Below, piece by piece: positions 34,760-42,723 of a stretch of DNA of 64,000 bases; within the stretch, counting starts at the first letter, position 1, and the number at the start of each line of letters is the position of its first letter. Source of the stretch: Geobacter sp. AOG2 (lineage in GTDB: Bacteria > Desulfobacterota > Desulfuromonadia > Geobacterales > Pseudopelobacteraceae). Where the stretch lies: positions 776,049 through 840,048 of the forward strand of contig NZ_BLJA01000001.1 of assembly GCF_019972295.1 (NCBI RefSeq), read 5' to 3'. Both the position numbers and the translations under genes were made by a program. The notes beneath the pieces were generated by a model. It made no database searches. It saw only the letters and a list, made by a program, of their open reading frames with translations, and was not told the origin of the DNA.

Positions 34760-35197
34760 CTACCCGCAACGAAGCAGTTTCTTTCCGTCCTGAAACAGGA
34801 CCTGGATCTTGTTCGGAGGGATGACAAGCTTCACGACGCCGAGGCCGAAAACAGGGTGGGCTACCAGGCTGTTCACGCGGTATTTGCCATTCATGTCGTA
34901 CGGGAGCGCTCGTCCCGGTTCCATGGCGGGGCTGAGGGCTTCCCATTCCTCCCGGTCTGCGGCCCCCGGATCTTTTCTCGCTTTGCGGGGGGCGGAAGCT
35001 GTTGTGCGGGCAGGGCCGGCCCCCGGTGCCTTGGCTGCCTTCTCCCCGTGATAATTATGCATCCCTCGGCAGGTATTGCATTCAACCCTGATGATCTTTT
35101 CTCCCACCATGGCGACGATCGTATGGTTCAATAGTGCCCGACAACGCGTGCAGTGCGCTTCGATGCAGTCCCCTGCCGCTAGTTTCCTGATTGCCAT
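34760..35197 (-). CDS. Zinc-ribbon protein with C-terminal SH3-like domain
   Basis: A 145-residue protein. Residues 10-45 hold two CxxC pairs (CTRC and CNTC), a zinc ribbon. A Pro/Ala/Arg-rich linker follows, and the C-terminal 40 residues (VAHPVFGLGVVKLVIPPNKI, then QVLFQDGKKLL) resemble the DUF3553 barrel of the gene at 19818. A nucleic-acid or ribosome role is likely, but I do not recognise the family. Its leader has a cspA-like promoter at 35369-35398 and a terminator at 35279-35305, so expression may be attenuated. Confidence 0.7.
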   Translation of the reverse strand: MAIRKLAAGDCIEAHCTRCRALLNHTIVAMVGEKIIRVECNTCRGMHNYHGEKAAKAPGAGPARTTASAPRKARKDPGAADREEWEALSPAMEPGRALPYDMNGKYRVNSLVAHPVFGLGVVKLVIPPNKIQVLFQDGKKLLRCG

Positions 35198-35278
35198 GCT
35201 GCTCTCCCGTATTCCCGTTGATTAAGAACTCGTCCGTAAATGAACTGTGCGGATGAATTCCGGCTACCATCCATTACA

Positions 35279-35305
35279 ATAAAAAAACTCCGGACTGCTC
35301 CGGAG
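35279..35305 (-). terminator. Leader terminator (attenuator or sRNA end) upstream of the zinc-ribbon gene
   Basis: Read leftward: CTCCGGA pairs with TCCGGAG (7 bp, loop of 4), followed by seven T. It lies between the predicted promoter and the zinc-ribbon start codon, 82 bases before it. Confidence 0.65.
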
Positions 35306-35362
35306 CATTATGTGGCGACGCATGTAACATTATCTGCACCGTGATGCTATCGACCACGGATG
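35306..35362 (-). ncRNA. Candidate structured leader or small RNA
   Basis: The RNA between promoter and terminator would be about 85 bases including the terminator. Its 5' half can fold as GCA-T-CCGTG with CACGG-TGC, one bulge. It may be an attenuated leader or a free small RNA. It shows no coding capacity. Confidence 0.35.
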
Positions 35363-35368
35363 CTTTCA

Positions 35369-35398
35369 ACCCTAGCAGTTTTTCAGGGGTACTGTCAA
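35369..35398 (-). promoter_or_regulatory. Predicted extended -10 promoter, cspA-like
   Basis: Read leftward: TTGACA, an 18-base spacer ending in TGC, then TAGGGT, identical in design to the cspA promoter. Confidence 0.55.
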
Positions 35399-35579
35399 AC
35401 AAAACAGGCTTGCCGGGCTGTCTCCTCCATGCTTCGACAGGAAGCGGCAAGAGTATCCGCTTGAAATCCGGGCGGAAAGCCCGCCTGGCGATGAATACCG
35501 GCTGGTCATTTGTATAAACTTCAGGTATATATCAAAAGAATAGCAATAAATTTCAACATATTGGTTATGGCGCACGCCT

Positions 35580-36311
35580 ATGACACCCGGTCTGGAAGCA
35601 CAACTGATGGATGCGTGCCGCATCCTGTTCCCCACGGCGGAGATCAACAGGGAATTCCTCTGTTACATTCAGCCGGACGGCCTCAAAAACGCATATCGGA
35701 ATCGCGCCTGGGAATGTCATCCCGATGCGGTCGGCGGGGAGAGTGACCGAGTCAGGCGCACGGAGCTGTTTCGTCGTTCGGTCGAAGCTTACAAGCTGTT
35801 GAGCGACTACCTCAAAAAACGGAAGCCCACGATCCACCTGCGCCCAGCGAACAGCCCGAGACCGGCCTTTCCGCAGGTCAAAACCATTGGGCGCGTCGAG
35901 GGCGAACAGTACTACGAGGGGTCGTTGCCTTCCATTGAATTGAAAATAGGCCTCTATCTCTACTATAGCGGCGTCGTCTCCTACCAGGCGGTGGTTCGAG
36001 CGCTCATGTGGCAGAGAGACCTGCGCCCACCGCTGGGCGATTTTGCCTGCAAATGGGGGTGGCTCAGGGAAGATGACGTTGCGGCGATCCTGCGCGCGAC
36101 CCATATCGTTGGCTCATTCGGCGAACGGGCGATAGCGATGGGGCTTCTTTCCCAGTCCCAGCTCAATATTATCCTGCTTCACCAGCGGTCGATGCAACAA
36201 CCTATCGGGCGTTATTTCGTCCTGAACTCCCTGGTCTCCGAACCGGGCCTGCGCCATCATTTGCGCGAGCTCACCCGCCACAATCGCCTGGTGCGCGAAT
36301 CCCGGCTCTGA
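35580..36311 (+). CDS. J-domain-like protein
   Basis: A 243-residue soluble protein. The N-terminal 75 residues contain CHPDAVGG with the HPD motif (47-49) between two helices (LKNAYRNRAWE and RRSVEAYKLLSDYL), as in DnaJ domains that stimulate Hsp70 ATPase. The remainder is two helical repeats with LGDFACKWGWLREDDVAAIL and LLSQSQLNIILLHQR, similar to domains found in Geobacter J-like proteins. The exact role is unknown. The ribosome-binding site is weak. Confidence 0.65.
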   Translation: MTPGLEAQLMDACRILFPTAEINREFLCYIQPDGLKNAYRNRAWECHPDAVGGESDRVRRTELFRRSVEAYKLLSDYLKKRKPTIHLRPANSPRPAFPQVKTIGRVEGEQYYEGSLPSIELKIGLYLYYSGVVSYQAVVRALMWQRDLRPPLGDFACKWGWLREDDVAAILRATHIVGSFGERAIAMGLLSQSQLNIILLHQRSMQQPIGRYFVLNSLVSEPGLRHHLRELTRHNRLVRESRL

Positions 36312-36430
36312 TCCGCACCGCAAAAAGATCTCCGCGTATAATCGGAGATTGCATTCAGGTGTGTTTTTTGTAATCCTGTGGTGCGTATGCCGTGAGCAGT
36401 TCATGCGCTGTCGGACACAAGGGTATTCTC

Positions 36431-38419
36431 ATGGAATTTGGCAGCATCAGATCAAAGTTTATTGTCGTCATCGTGCTCGTGTATCTGGTAATCGGCTCGG
36501 TGACGATGTTTGCCTTTTATACCGGCAGCAACCGCATCATTGATGTTTTTGCCCAGCGTTTTGCCACGAAAGAAGCCTTGCTGGAGAAAAACAAGATCCT
36601 TTCCATCATCGACCGCGAGGTGGTACTGGCTCGGAAGATGGCGGACGACCCGGTTCTAAAGAGATGGGCCGTGGCGGAAAACAACCCCCAGGCGAAGCGA
36701 GAGGCCCTGGAGCAGTTGGAGAGTTACCGGCGATCCTTTCGGGATCATAGCTGCAACATTACCCTCAACTCTTCCCGCACCTACTATATGTTCACCGGCG
36801 AGGGGGTGCCCGGCAGGCCGGCAACCACGGTCCTGCATGCCGACAACCCGGCGGACAAGTGGTACTTCGCCACCATGCGCAACGTTGACGACTTTGCCCT
36901 CAATCTCGACTACGACCGGCTGATCAAGAAAAGCAAGGTCTGGATCAACGCCATCGTGAGAGGGGCGGGTGGCGAAAAGCTCGGAATCGCCAGCAGCGGT
37001 ATCGATATCACCGATTTTCTCAACAAGATCGTCTATTCCAAGGAACAAGGGCTTTCGACCATACTGATCGATGGTTCGGGTATCGTCCAGGCCCACGAAG
37101 ACCGGAAGATCGTTGAACACAACGCCAATGAGCGGGATGAAGGGAAGAAGGTTACCATCTATCGCTTGATGGACGATCCCCGGAAACAGGAACAGATGCG
37201 AACGGCCATTGCCACGCTTTCTTCCCAGAAAAGCGAGGTGGTGGCGTTTCCTGCCCGTTTCGGCGGAAAAAAGTATCTGGCCGCCGTTTCCTTCATGCCG
37301 GGGGTCGGCTGGTTCAATGTAGTCCTGGTGGATGTCTCCCGCGTCATCAGCATGCGTGAGTTTCTCCCCATTGTCGTCGTCATGTTCGTATCGCTTCTGC
37401 TGGTGATAGTAACCATCGCCCTTCTCATGAACCGCATGGTGCTGGCGCCCCTTACCAGTCTGTCCGCCGCCACCCGTCAGGTCGCCGGCGGGCGGTACGA
37501 CATCACGCTTCCGGTCACGAGGAACGATGAGATCGGTGAACTGACGGCCACCTTCAATACCATGACCGAGACGGTCTCCGACTACACCAATAATCTGGAG
37601 ACAAAGGTCAGGGAACGGACCGACGAGCTTTCCGCCGCCAACCGGATGGTGGAGGAGTCCCGGAACAGGATCATGGAGAGCATCAGCTATGCGCGCATAA
37701 TCCAGGCCTCCATCCTGCCCGAACCGGACCTCATGTCGCGTTGTCTCGGTGAGCACGCCGTGCTGTACCGGCCCAAGGAGATCGTGGGGGGGGACTTCTA
37801 CTACCTGCGGGAGTTGCCCGGCCGCTCCTTGCTGGCATGCATCGACTGCACCGGACATGGCGTCCCCGGTGCGTTCATGACCATGACCGTCAACTCGGTC
37901 ATGAACCACGTGGTCGATGTTGTCTGTTCCGACGATCCGGCCCGCATCCTGGGCGAACTGAACCGCGTCATGCAGCAGACGCTGCATCTGCGCGACGTGG
38001 ATGCGGGATTCGATATCGCCCTCTGCATGCTTGACCGGTACGCCGGGCGGCTGTTGTTCGCCGGTGCCGGGCTCTCGCTCTACATTGCAACGGCAGAAGG
38101 GGTGCATGAAATCAAGGGAGACCATCAACGGGTAGGCTACAAGGGTTCCCGGCTTGATTTTGTCTATACCAACCATGAGGTCGCTCTCACTTCGGGAGAC
38201 ACCTGCTATCTCACCACCGATGGGCTTTTGGACGAACCGGGTGGCGACTTGCGCTACGGCTTCGGTTCGGAGCGCTTCAAAGCGATGCTGGCCGGGTATG
38301 GCCGCCTTGCCCTGCCGGCGCAGGCCGATGCCTTCGAACGTATCCTGTCGGACTACCGGGGTACTAACCCGCAACGTGACGACGTTACCTTGGTGGGCTT
38401 CCGTCCCAAGCCCTGGTAA
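36431..38419 (+). CDS. siaA: SiaA-like membrane sensor PP2C phosphatase
   Basis: A 662-residue sensor. One membrane helix at the N-terminus, an extracellular Cache-like region (about 35-305), a second helix (about 315-335), HAMP (about 336-390), a short coiled linker and a SpoIIE/PP2C phosphatase domain (about 430-660). The phosphatase domain has metal-binding acids in VGGDFYY, CTGHGVPGAF, TTDGLLDEPG and RDDVTLVG. By homology to P. aeruginosa SiaA it dephosphorylates SiaC, thereby raising c-di-GMP by freeing SiaC to activate SiaD. AAGGG before 36431 marks the start. It is the first gene of a four-gene operon. Confidence 0.9.
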   Translation: MEFGSIRSKFIVVIVLVYLVIGSVTMFAFYTGSNRIIDVFAQRFATKEALLEKNKILSIIDREVVLARKMADDPVLKRWAVAENNPQAKREALEQLESYRRSFRDHSCNITLNSSRTYYMFTGEGVPGRPATTVLHADNPADKWYFATMRNVDDFALNLDYDRLIKKSKVWINAIVRGAGGEKLGIASSGIDITDFLNKIVYSKEQGLSTILIDGSGIVQAHEDRKIVEHNANERDEGKKVTIYRLMDDPRKQEQMRTAIATLSSQKSEVVAFPARFGGKKYLAAVSFMPGVGWFNVVLVDVSRVISMREFLPIVVVMFVSLLLVIVTIALLMNRMVLAPLTSLSAATRQVAGGRYDITLPVTRNDEIGELTATFNTMTETVSDYTNNLETKVRERTDELSAANRMVEESRNRIMESISYARIIQASILPEPDLMSRCLGEHAVLYRPKEIVGGDFYYLRELPGRSLLACIDCTGHGVPGAFMTMTVNSVMNHVVDVVCSDDPARILGELNRVMQQTLHLRDVDAGFDIALCMLDRYAGRLLFAGAGLSLYIATAEGVHEIKGDHQRVGYKGSRLDFVYTNHEVALTSGDTCYLTTDGLLDEPGGDLRYGFGSERFKAMLAGYGRLALPAQADAFERILSDYRGTNPQRDDVTLVGFRPKPW

Positions 38420-38462
38420 CCTATCAAAACGGCCGATACTCATTTCGCGCAAGGAGGTAACG

Positions 38463-38993
38463 ATGGACCTCTTTAAACTCAGAGAGGAATTTTCCCAGGA
38501 AGGCATCATGATGTGTTTCAACGGGCCCTTTTCCCACAGCATCATCGAGGAGATCGGTACCGCAATCAGAAACCATCTGGCAGCGGAGAACATCGCCCGA
38601 ATGGCGGTGCAGGACGTGTTCGCCGTCTACATCGAGATGACCCAGAACGCCCGGAATTACCTTGTGTCGCGGGATATTCATACCGGGGATTCCGGCTCGG
38701 CCACCATCATCATAGCCAAGCAGGGGGAGTCGTACGCCGTCACCTCCGGCAACCTGATCCGGACGGAAGACATCGCCGATCTCAGCGCGCGGATCGATCG
38801 CATTAATGACCTTGACCGCGACGGTCTGAAGAAAGAGATCCGGCAGCAGTTGCGCAGTGAGGTGCCGCAGGGAGCCCTGGGGGCGGGAATAGGACTGATG
38901 GAGATTGCCAAGCGGGCTGTCGCCAAGCTGGAATATTCCATTCGGAACATTGACGGACAATATGCCTTTTTTACGCTGACCGTCTTGGTGTAG
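38463..38993 (+). CDS. siaB: SiaB-family protein kinase
   Basis: A 176-residue protein of the SiaB (DUF6272) family, a GHKL-like ATP-binding kinase. The N-box EMTQNARNY and the G2-box GAGIGLMEIAKRA are clear. In P. aeruginosa, SiaB phosphorylates SiaC, opposing SiaA. AAGGAGG 6 bases before the ATG. The gene begins 43 bases after siaA and ends 11 bases before siaC, consistent with one transcript. Confidence 0.88.
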   Translation: MDLFKLREEFSQEGIMMCFNGPFSHSIIEEIGTAIRNHLAAENIARMAVQDVFAVYIEMTQNARNYLVSRDIHTGDSGSATIIIAKQGESYAVTSGNLIRTEDIADLSARIDRINDLDRDGLKKEIRQQLRSEVPQGALGAGIGLMEIAKRAVAKLEYSIRNIDGQYAFFTLTVLV

Positions 38994-39004
38994 GAGGAGA
39001 GAGA

Positions 39005-39382
39005 ATGAATACGCTTGATATACCGCAGTCATCGTCAACGCCGCTGATCAGGTTCGACGCCGTTGAGCGGAAGATACATATGTCGGGGGAGTCCTACCCT
39101 GAGAATTCCTTCGGATTTTATGCTCCCGTCATCGCCTGGACGAAGGAATATCTATCCGGTTTGAACGAGCTTCATCTCGATATCGACATCAGCTACATGA
39201 ACAGCAGCAGCACCAAGTGCATGCTTGACCTGCTCGACCTCCTGGAGGATGCCCATACCAAGGGCGCCAGGGTCGCCATTATCTGGCGCTATGACCGGCA
39301 AAATCCCCGTTCCCTCGATCTGGCGGAAGAGTTTCAGGAAGAGGTTTCCCTGCCGTTTTCCATTGTTGCCACCGACGAATAG
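39005..39382 (+). CDS. siaC: SiaC-family regulatory phosphoprotein (DUF1987)
   Basis: A 125-residue protein. MSGESYPENSFGFY and YMNSSSTKCMLDLLDLLEDA are the DUF1987 signatures. In P. aeruginosa, unphosphorylated SiaC binds the SiaD stalk and activates it, and phosphorylation of a Thr (T68) in the matching LNTSS segment blocks this. Here the equivalent residue reads Ser67 in NSSST, so the site remains phosphorylatable. It lies between the kinase and cyclase genes, with 7 bases to siaD. Confidence 0.9.
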   Translation: MNTLDIPQSSSTPLIRFDAVERKIHMSGESYPENSFGFYAPVIAWTKEYLSGLNELHLDIDISYMNSSSTKCMLDLLDLLEDAHTKGARVAIIWRYDRQNPRSLDLAEEFQEEVSLPFSIVATDE

Positions 39383-39389
39383 GAACGCC

Positions 39390-40556
39390 ATGACGCGCAA
39401 GAGATCGAACATTCCTGAGAACGATGCCGCTTTGGAGCGGGCTGAGCGGACACTTTCCAAACTCTCCTCCCCCTCGGTGGATCTTGCCGCCGAATATGGC
39501 GCCCTTGCCGACAGCTACCGGGGCTTGCTGCGGAAACTGAACAAGACGCTCGTCATCAGCGATACTTACCAGATGCAACTCCGGGAGTTGATGAAACAGA
39601 TCGAGGATACCACCTACAAGTATCGTCAACTCAAGGATGTTGCCTTGCCGCTCTGCGTCTATTGTAAAAACATCCGTACCGACAATGATTATTGGCAGCG
39701 TCTTGAAACCTATTTCGGCACCCATGCGGACATCATGTTCAGTCACGGAATCTGCCCCGAATGCATCAAGGCCACCACCCGCCAACTGGGTACCTGGCAG
39801 CAAAGAGAGACCTTCCCGGACATCCCGGTGACCTTGGAATCGCCCGTTGTCCCGAATGCTCCGAAACCGGCTGAAGATGAAGTCCTCAAGGAGCTGCACA
39901 GCCTGCTTCAGCGGAGTGCCGCAGACGGCAATCCGCTCACGCCCCAGTTGGAGCGGGTTGTGGGCAAGCATGCCAAGCTCCTGCGGCGTTTCAACAAGAT
40001 ATTCACCATCAGTGACGGGTACCAGTCACAGCTCATGGACCTGAAGGCGCGGTTGGAATTCTCGGCCCGGACCGATCTCCTCACCGGCATTGCCAATCGA
40101 TGGGAGATCATGGCCCGGCTGGAGTCGGAGAAGAGCCGATCCGAGAGATACAAAAAGAACTTTTCCATCCTGATCGGCGATCTTGATCATTTCAAGGAGA
40201 TCAACGACAATCACGGACATATGGCCGGGGACCGTGTCCTCAAGGCGGTTGCCGAGATTTTGCGCGGGCAGATCCGCACAGAAGACTTCTGCGGCCGGTG
40301 GGGGGGCGAGGAGTTTCTGGTCATCCTCCCGGAAACCGATCTGCCAAAGGCTTGTTCGGTGGCCGCAAAACTCCTTGCCAAGGTGCGGAAAACGGCCGTG
40401 CCGTGGGAGGGGAGGAGGATATCGACGACCATGAGCATGGGGATCGGCGTATTCAGGCCGGGCATGAGCATCGACGGGTGTCTGAAACAGGTTGACGACG
40501 CCCTTTTCATCGCCAAGTCCGGAGGCCGCGACCGATTTAGCATGGTTGCTGAGTGA
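39390..40556 (+). CDS. siaD: SiaD-like diguanylate cyclase with duplicated stalk and CxxC-CxxC module
   Basis: A 388-residue cytoplasmic protein, longer than P. aeruginosa SiaD (about 256). The stalk segment LLRKLNKTLVISDTYQMQL (about 46-64) is repeated at 197-215 (LLRRFNKIFTISDGYQSQL). Between them lies a module with C89xxC92 and C122xxC125 (SHGICPEC), known in Geobacter signalling proteins. The GGDEF domain has GGEEF at 305-309, an intact RxxD inhibitory site (296-299) and the GHxxGD Asp expected of a c-di-GMP synthase. SiaC should bind the stalk. Confidence 0.9.
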   Translation: MTRKRSNIPENDAALERAERTLSKLSSPSVDLAAEYGALADSYRGLLRKLNKTLVISDTYQMQLRELMKQIEDTTYKYRQLKDVALPLCVYCKNIRTDNDYWQRLETYFGTHADIMFSHGICPECIKATTRQLGTWQQRETFPDIPVTLESPVVPNAPKPAEDEVLKELHSLLQRSAADGNPLTPQLERVVGKHAKLLRRFNKIFTISDGYQSQLMDLKARLEFSARTDLLTGIANRWEIMARLESEKSRSERYKKNFSILIGDLDHFKEINDNHGHMAGDRVLKAVAEILRGQIRTEDFCGRWGGEEFLVILPETDLPKACSVAAKLLAKVRKTAVPWEGRRISTTMSMGIGVFRPGMSIDGCLKQVDDALFIAKSGGRDRFSMVAE

Positions 40557-40599
40557 GATCCGGCGGACTCATCCGGGGAACGATCTGCATGTCTCGCCG

Positions 40600-40626
40600 A
40601 AAGGCGGCCTTTCGGCCGCCTTTTTT
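40600..40626 (+). terminator. Intrinsic terminator of the sia operon (GGCGGCC type)
   Basis: AAAGGCGGCC-TTTC-GGCCGCCTTT followed by more T. Confidence 0.85.
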
Positions 40627-40787
40627 CGTGGCCCCGATACGGATGCCGGTCGATTTTCAGCCATGGCCTGCGTAAATACGCACCCCTCGGTTGCGGCCCC
40701 CATCAATTTGTGATACTACTTTTAAGCGCCTTGGCTCCCGGTGAGGCAGGGGGATAGCGACAATTCTGAAGCGAGGTTTGTATAACC

Positions 40788-41660
40788 ATGGAACTGCTGG
40801 ACGGTAAGAAGTGCGCTGAGAGCCTGGTGGCCGATATTTCCAAAAAGGTCGCCGGTTATCTCGATTCCGGTCTGCGCAAGCCGCATATGACCATCATCCT
40901 GGTCGGCACGCACGCCCCCAGCGAATCCTATGTCAAATCCAAGATAGCCTCCTGCGGGAGGGCCGGTTTCGAGGGGGAACTGATCCGCCTGCCGGAAACG
41001 GTCACGGAACAGGAACTGCTGGCGAAGATCGGCGCCATCAACAGCGACCCGAGCACCGACGGCGTGATCGTCCAACTGCCGCTCCCGTCCCATATCAACG
41101 AGCAGAACGTCATCAACGCCATCGCCCCGGAAAAGGACATCGACGGTTTTCATCCCACCAATTTCGGCCGCATGGCCCTCGGCCAGAAAGCCTTTCGCCC
41201 GGCTACCGCCTATGGCATCTGCAAGTTGTTGCAATTTTACAACATACCGGTCAGGGGTAAACATTGCGTCGTCATCGGCCGCTCGAATATCGTCGGCAAG
41301 CCGATCTCCATCATGTTGGCCAACGATTTCGACATCGGCAACGCCACCGTTACCCTGACCCATATCGAGACGCCCCGACCGCTTTTGCTGGATGAAACGC
41401 GCCGGGCCGATATCGTGATCGTGGCGGTGGGCATTCCCGGCTTTGTCAGCGAGGATATGGTCAAGGAGGGGGTGGTGCTGATCGATGTGGGCATCAACCG
41501 GCTGGAGGATGGCAAACTCGTGGGTGATGTGGATTTTGCCGCCGTTGCCCCCAAGTGCTCCTGGATCACCCCCGTGCCGGGCGGCGTCGGCCGCATGACG
41601 GTGGCGGCCCTGATGATCAACACCCTGATGGCTTACGAAAACAACTTCAACCTGGTCTGA
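40788..41660 (+). CDS. folD: Methylenetetrahydrofolate dehydrogenase/cyclohydrolase
   Basis: A 290-residue bifunctional enzyme converting 5,10-methylene-THF to 10-formyl-THF. The cyclohydrolase catalytic segment [15 protein letters not shown] (with the Lys), the second signature [10 protein letters not shown] and the C-terminal [18 protein letters not shown] are canonical. The NADP-binding segment is [12 protein letters not shown]. Length is normal. It stands alone between the sia operon and the oxidase cluster. Confidence 0.95.
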   Translation: MELLDGKKCAESLVADISKKVAGYLDSGLRKPHMTIILVGTHAPSESYVKSKIASCGRAGFEGELIRLPETVTEQELLAKIGAINSDPSTDGVIVQLPLPSHINEQNVINAIAPEKDIDGFHPTNFGRMALGQKAFRPATAYGICKLLQFYNIPVRGKHCVVIGRSNIVGKPISIMLANDFDIGNATVTLTHIETPRPLLLDETRRADIVIVAVGIPGFVSEDMVKEGVVLIDVGINRLEDGKLVGDVDFAAVAPKCSWITPVPGGVGRMTVAALMINTLMAYENNFNLV

Positions 41661-41728
41661 GGCCAGCGTCCTCTTCAAAACGGAGGGCGGCTGCAACGGC
41701 AAATGGACAGGACAGCGGGTACAACGCC

Positions 41729-42601
41729 ATGGTAAGGTTAAACGGCACAACGACTCGGGTGATGCGGTGCGTAGCAACGATACTGCTCACTACGCTCATG
41801 CTCTTCCCCTTCCATGCCGGCGCCCACAGTGAGGACGCCTCTCAAAAACTCCGGGCCGGTGACCCCTTCCCTCAGGATGAGGGGCCGGCAGCCGGGGTTG
41901 ACGAACACCTGGGTGCAAAGATTCCCCTCGACACAACCTTTCGAGACGAAACGGGGAAAACGGTCCGCCTGGGGGATCTGATTACCGGGCCGACCATCAT
42001 CCTCCCCGTGTACTACAGTTGCACCAATGTTTGCAATTATCTGCAGGGAGGCCTGGCGCGGGTGCTGCCGGCCATAAAATACCGGCCCGGCACCGAGTAT
42101 CGGGTCATCTCGCTCAGCTTTGACGAGAGCGAGACCCCGCAGCTTGCCGCCCGCTACAAGCGCATGTACCTGACCTCCATGAATGTCCCCTTTCCCGAGG
42201 ACGGCTGGCGCTTTCTGACCGGCGATGCTGCGAACATCCAGCGCGTGACCGCCGCAGCAGGATATCGTTTTCAGCGCAGGGGTCGTGACTTCATTCATCC
42301 GGTGGCGAGTCTGGTGGTCGCCGGGGACGGGACCATTGTCCGTTACCTGTACGGCACGACCTTTCTGCCCAAGGATGTGACCCTGGCCCTACTGGAGGCG
42401 CGGGGGGGCAAGGCCGGTGCCTCCATCCGCAAGGTCATGGAGTTTTGCTTCAGTTTCGATCCCGCCGGCAAGACCTATGTCTTCAACCTGCTGCGGGTCA
42501 GCGCCACGGTGGTCATCCTTTGCGCCGGAGGGTTCCTGGCCTTTTTGTTGGCAGGCGGGAGGAAGCGGAAAAGACCAGGCAACGGAGATGAACGGGGCTA
42601 A
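41729..42601 (+). CDS. SCO1/SenC-family copper chaperone
   Basis: A 290-residue protein with a signal peptide or anchor (about 12-31), a thioredoxin-like domain (about 60-230) with the copper-binding CxxxC (SCTNVC) and the matching His in DFIHPVASLVV, and a C-terminal membrane helix (about 262-282). SCO proteins deliver copper to the CuA site of oxidase subunit II. It is the first gene of the caa3-type cluster. Two starts, 41729 and 41762, are possible. Confidence 0.88.
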   Translation: MVRLNGTTTRVMRCVATILLTTLMLFPFHAGAHSEDASQKLRAGDPFPQDEGPAAGVDEHLGAKIPLDTTFRDETGKTVRLGDLITGPTIILPVYYSCTNVCNYLQGGLARVLPAIKYRPGTEYRVISLSFDESETPQLAARYKRMYLTSMNVPFPEDGWRFLTGDAANIQRVTAAAGYRFQRRGRDFIHPVASLVVAGDGTIVRYLYGTTFLPKDVTLALLEARGGKAGASIRKVMEFCFSFDPAGKTYVFNLLRVSATVVILCAGGFLAFLLAGGRKRKRPGNGDERG

Positions 42602-42723
42602 CGGGGATACCGGCCGCTATCTTCCTGTTGCTGCCTTTATTCCTTGTACCTCGCCCCTGAAAAAATTCGAGATAATTCCGCAATTCTCCGTATGCAACCT
42701 TCTTCACCTTTCCGGGAGGTTTG

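Noticed and set aside
35372-35647. 91-codon minus-strand frame
   Set aside because: It overlaps the predicted cspA-like promoter and the start of the J-domain gene, and lacks a ribosome-binding site.
36656-38593. 645-codon open frame on the minus strand
   Set aside because: Antisense to siaA, which has full HAMP and PP2C motifs. No ribosome-binding site or domain supports it.
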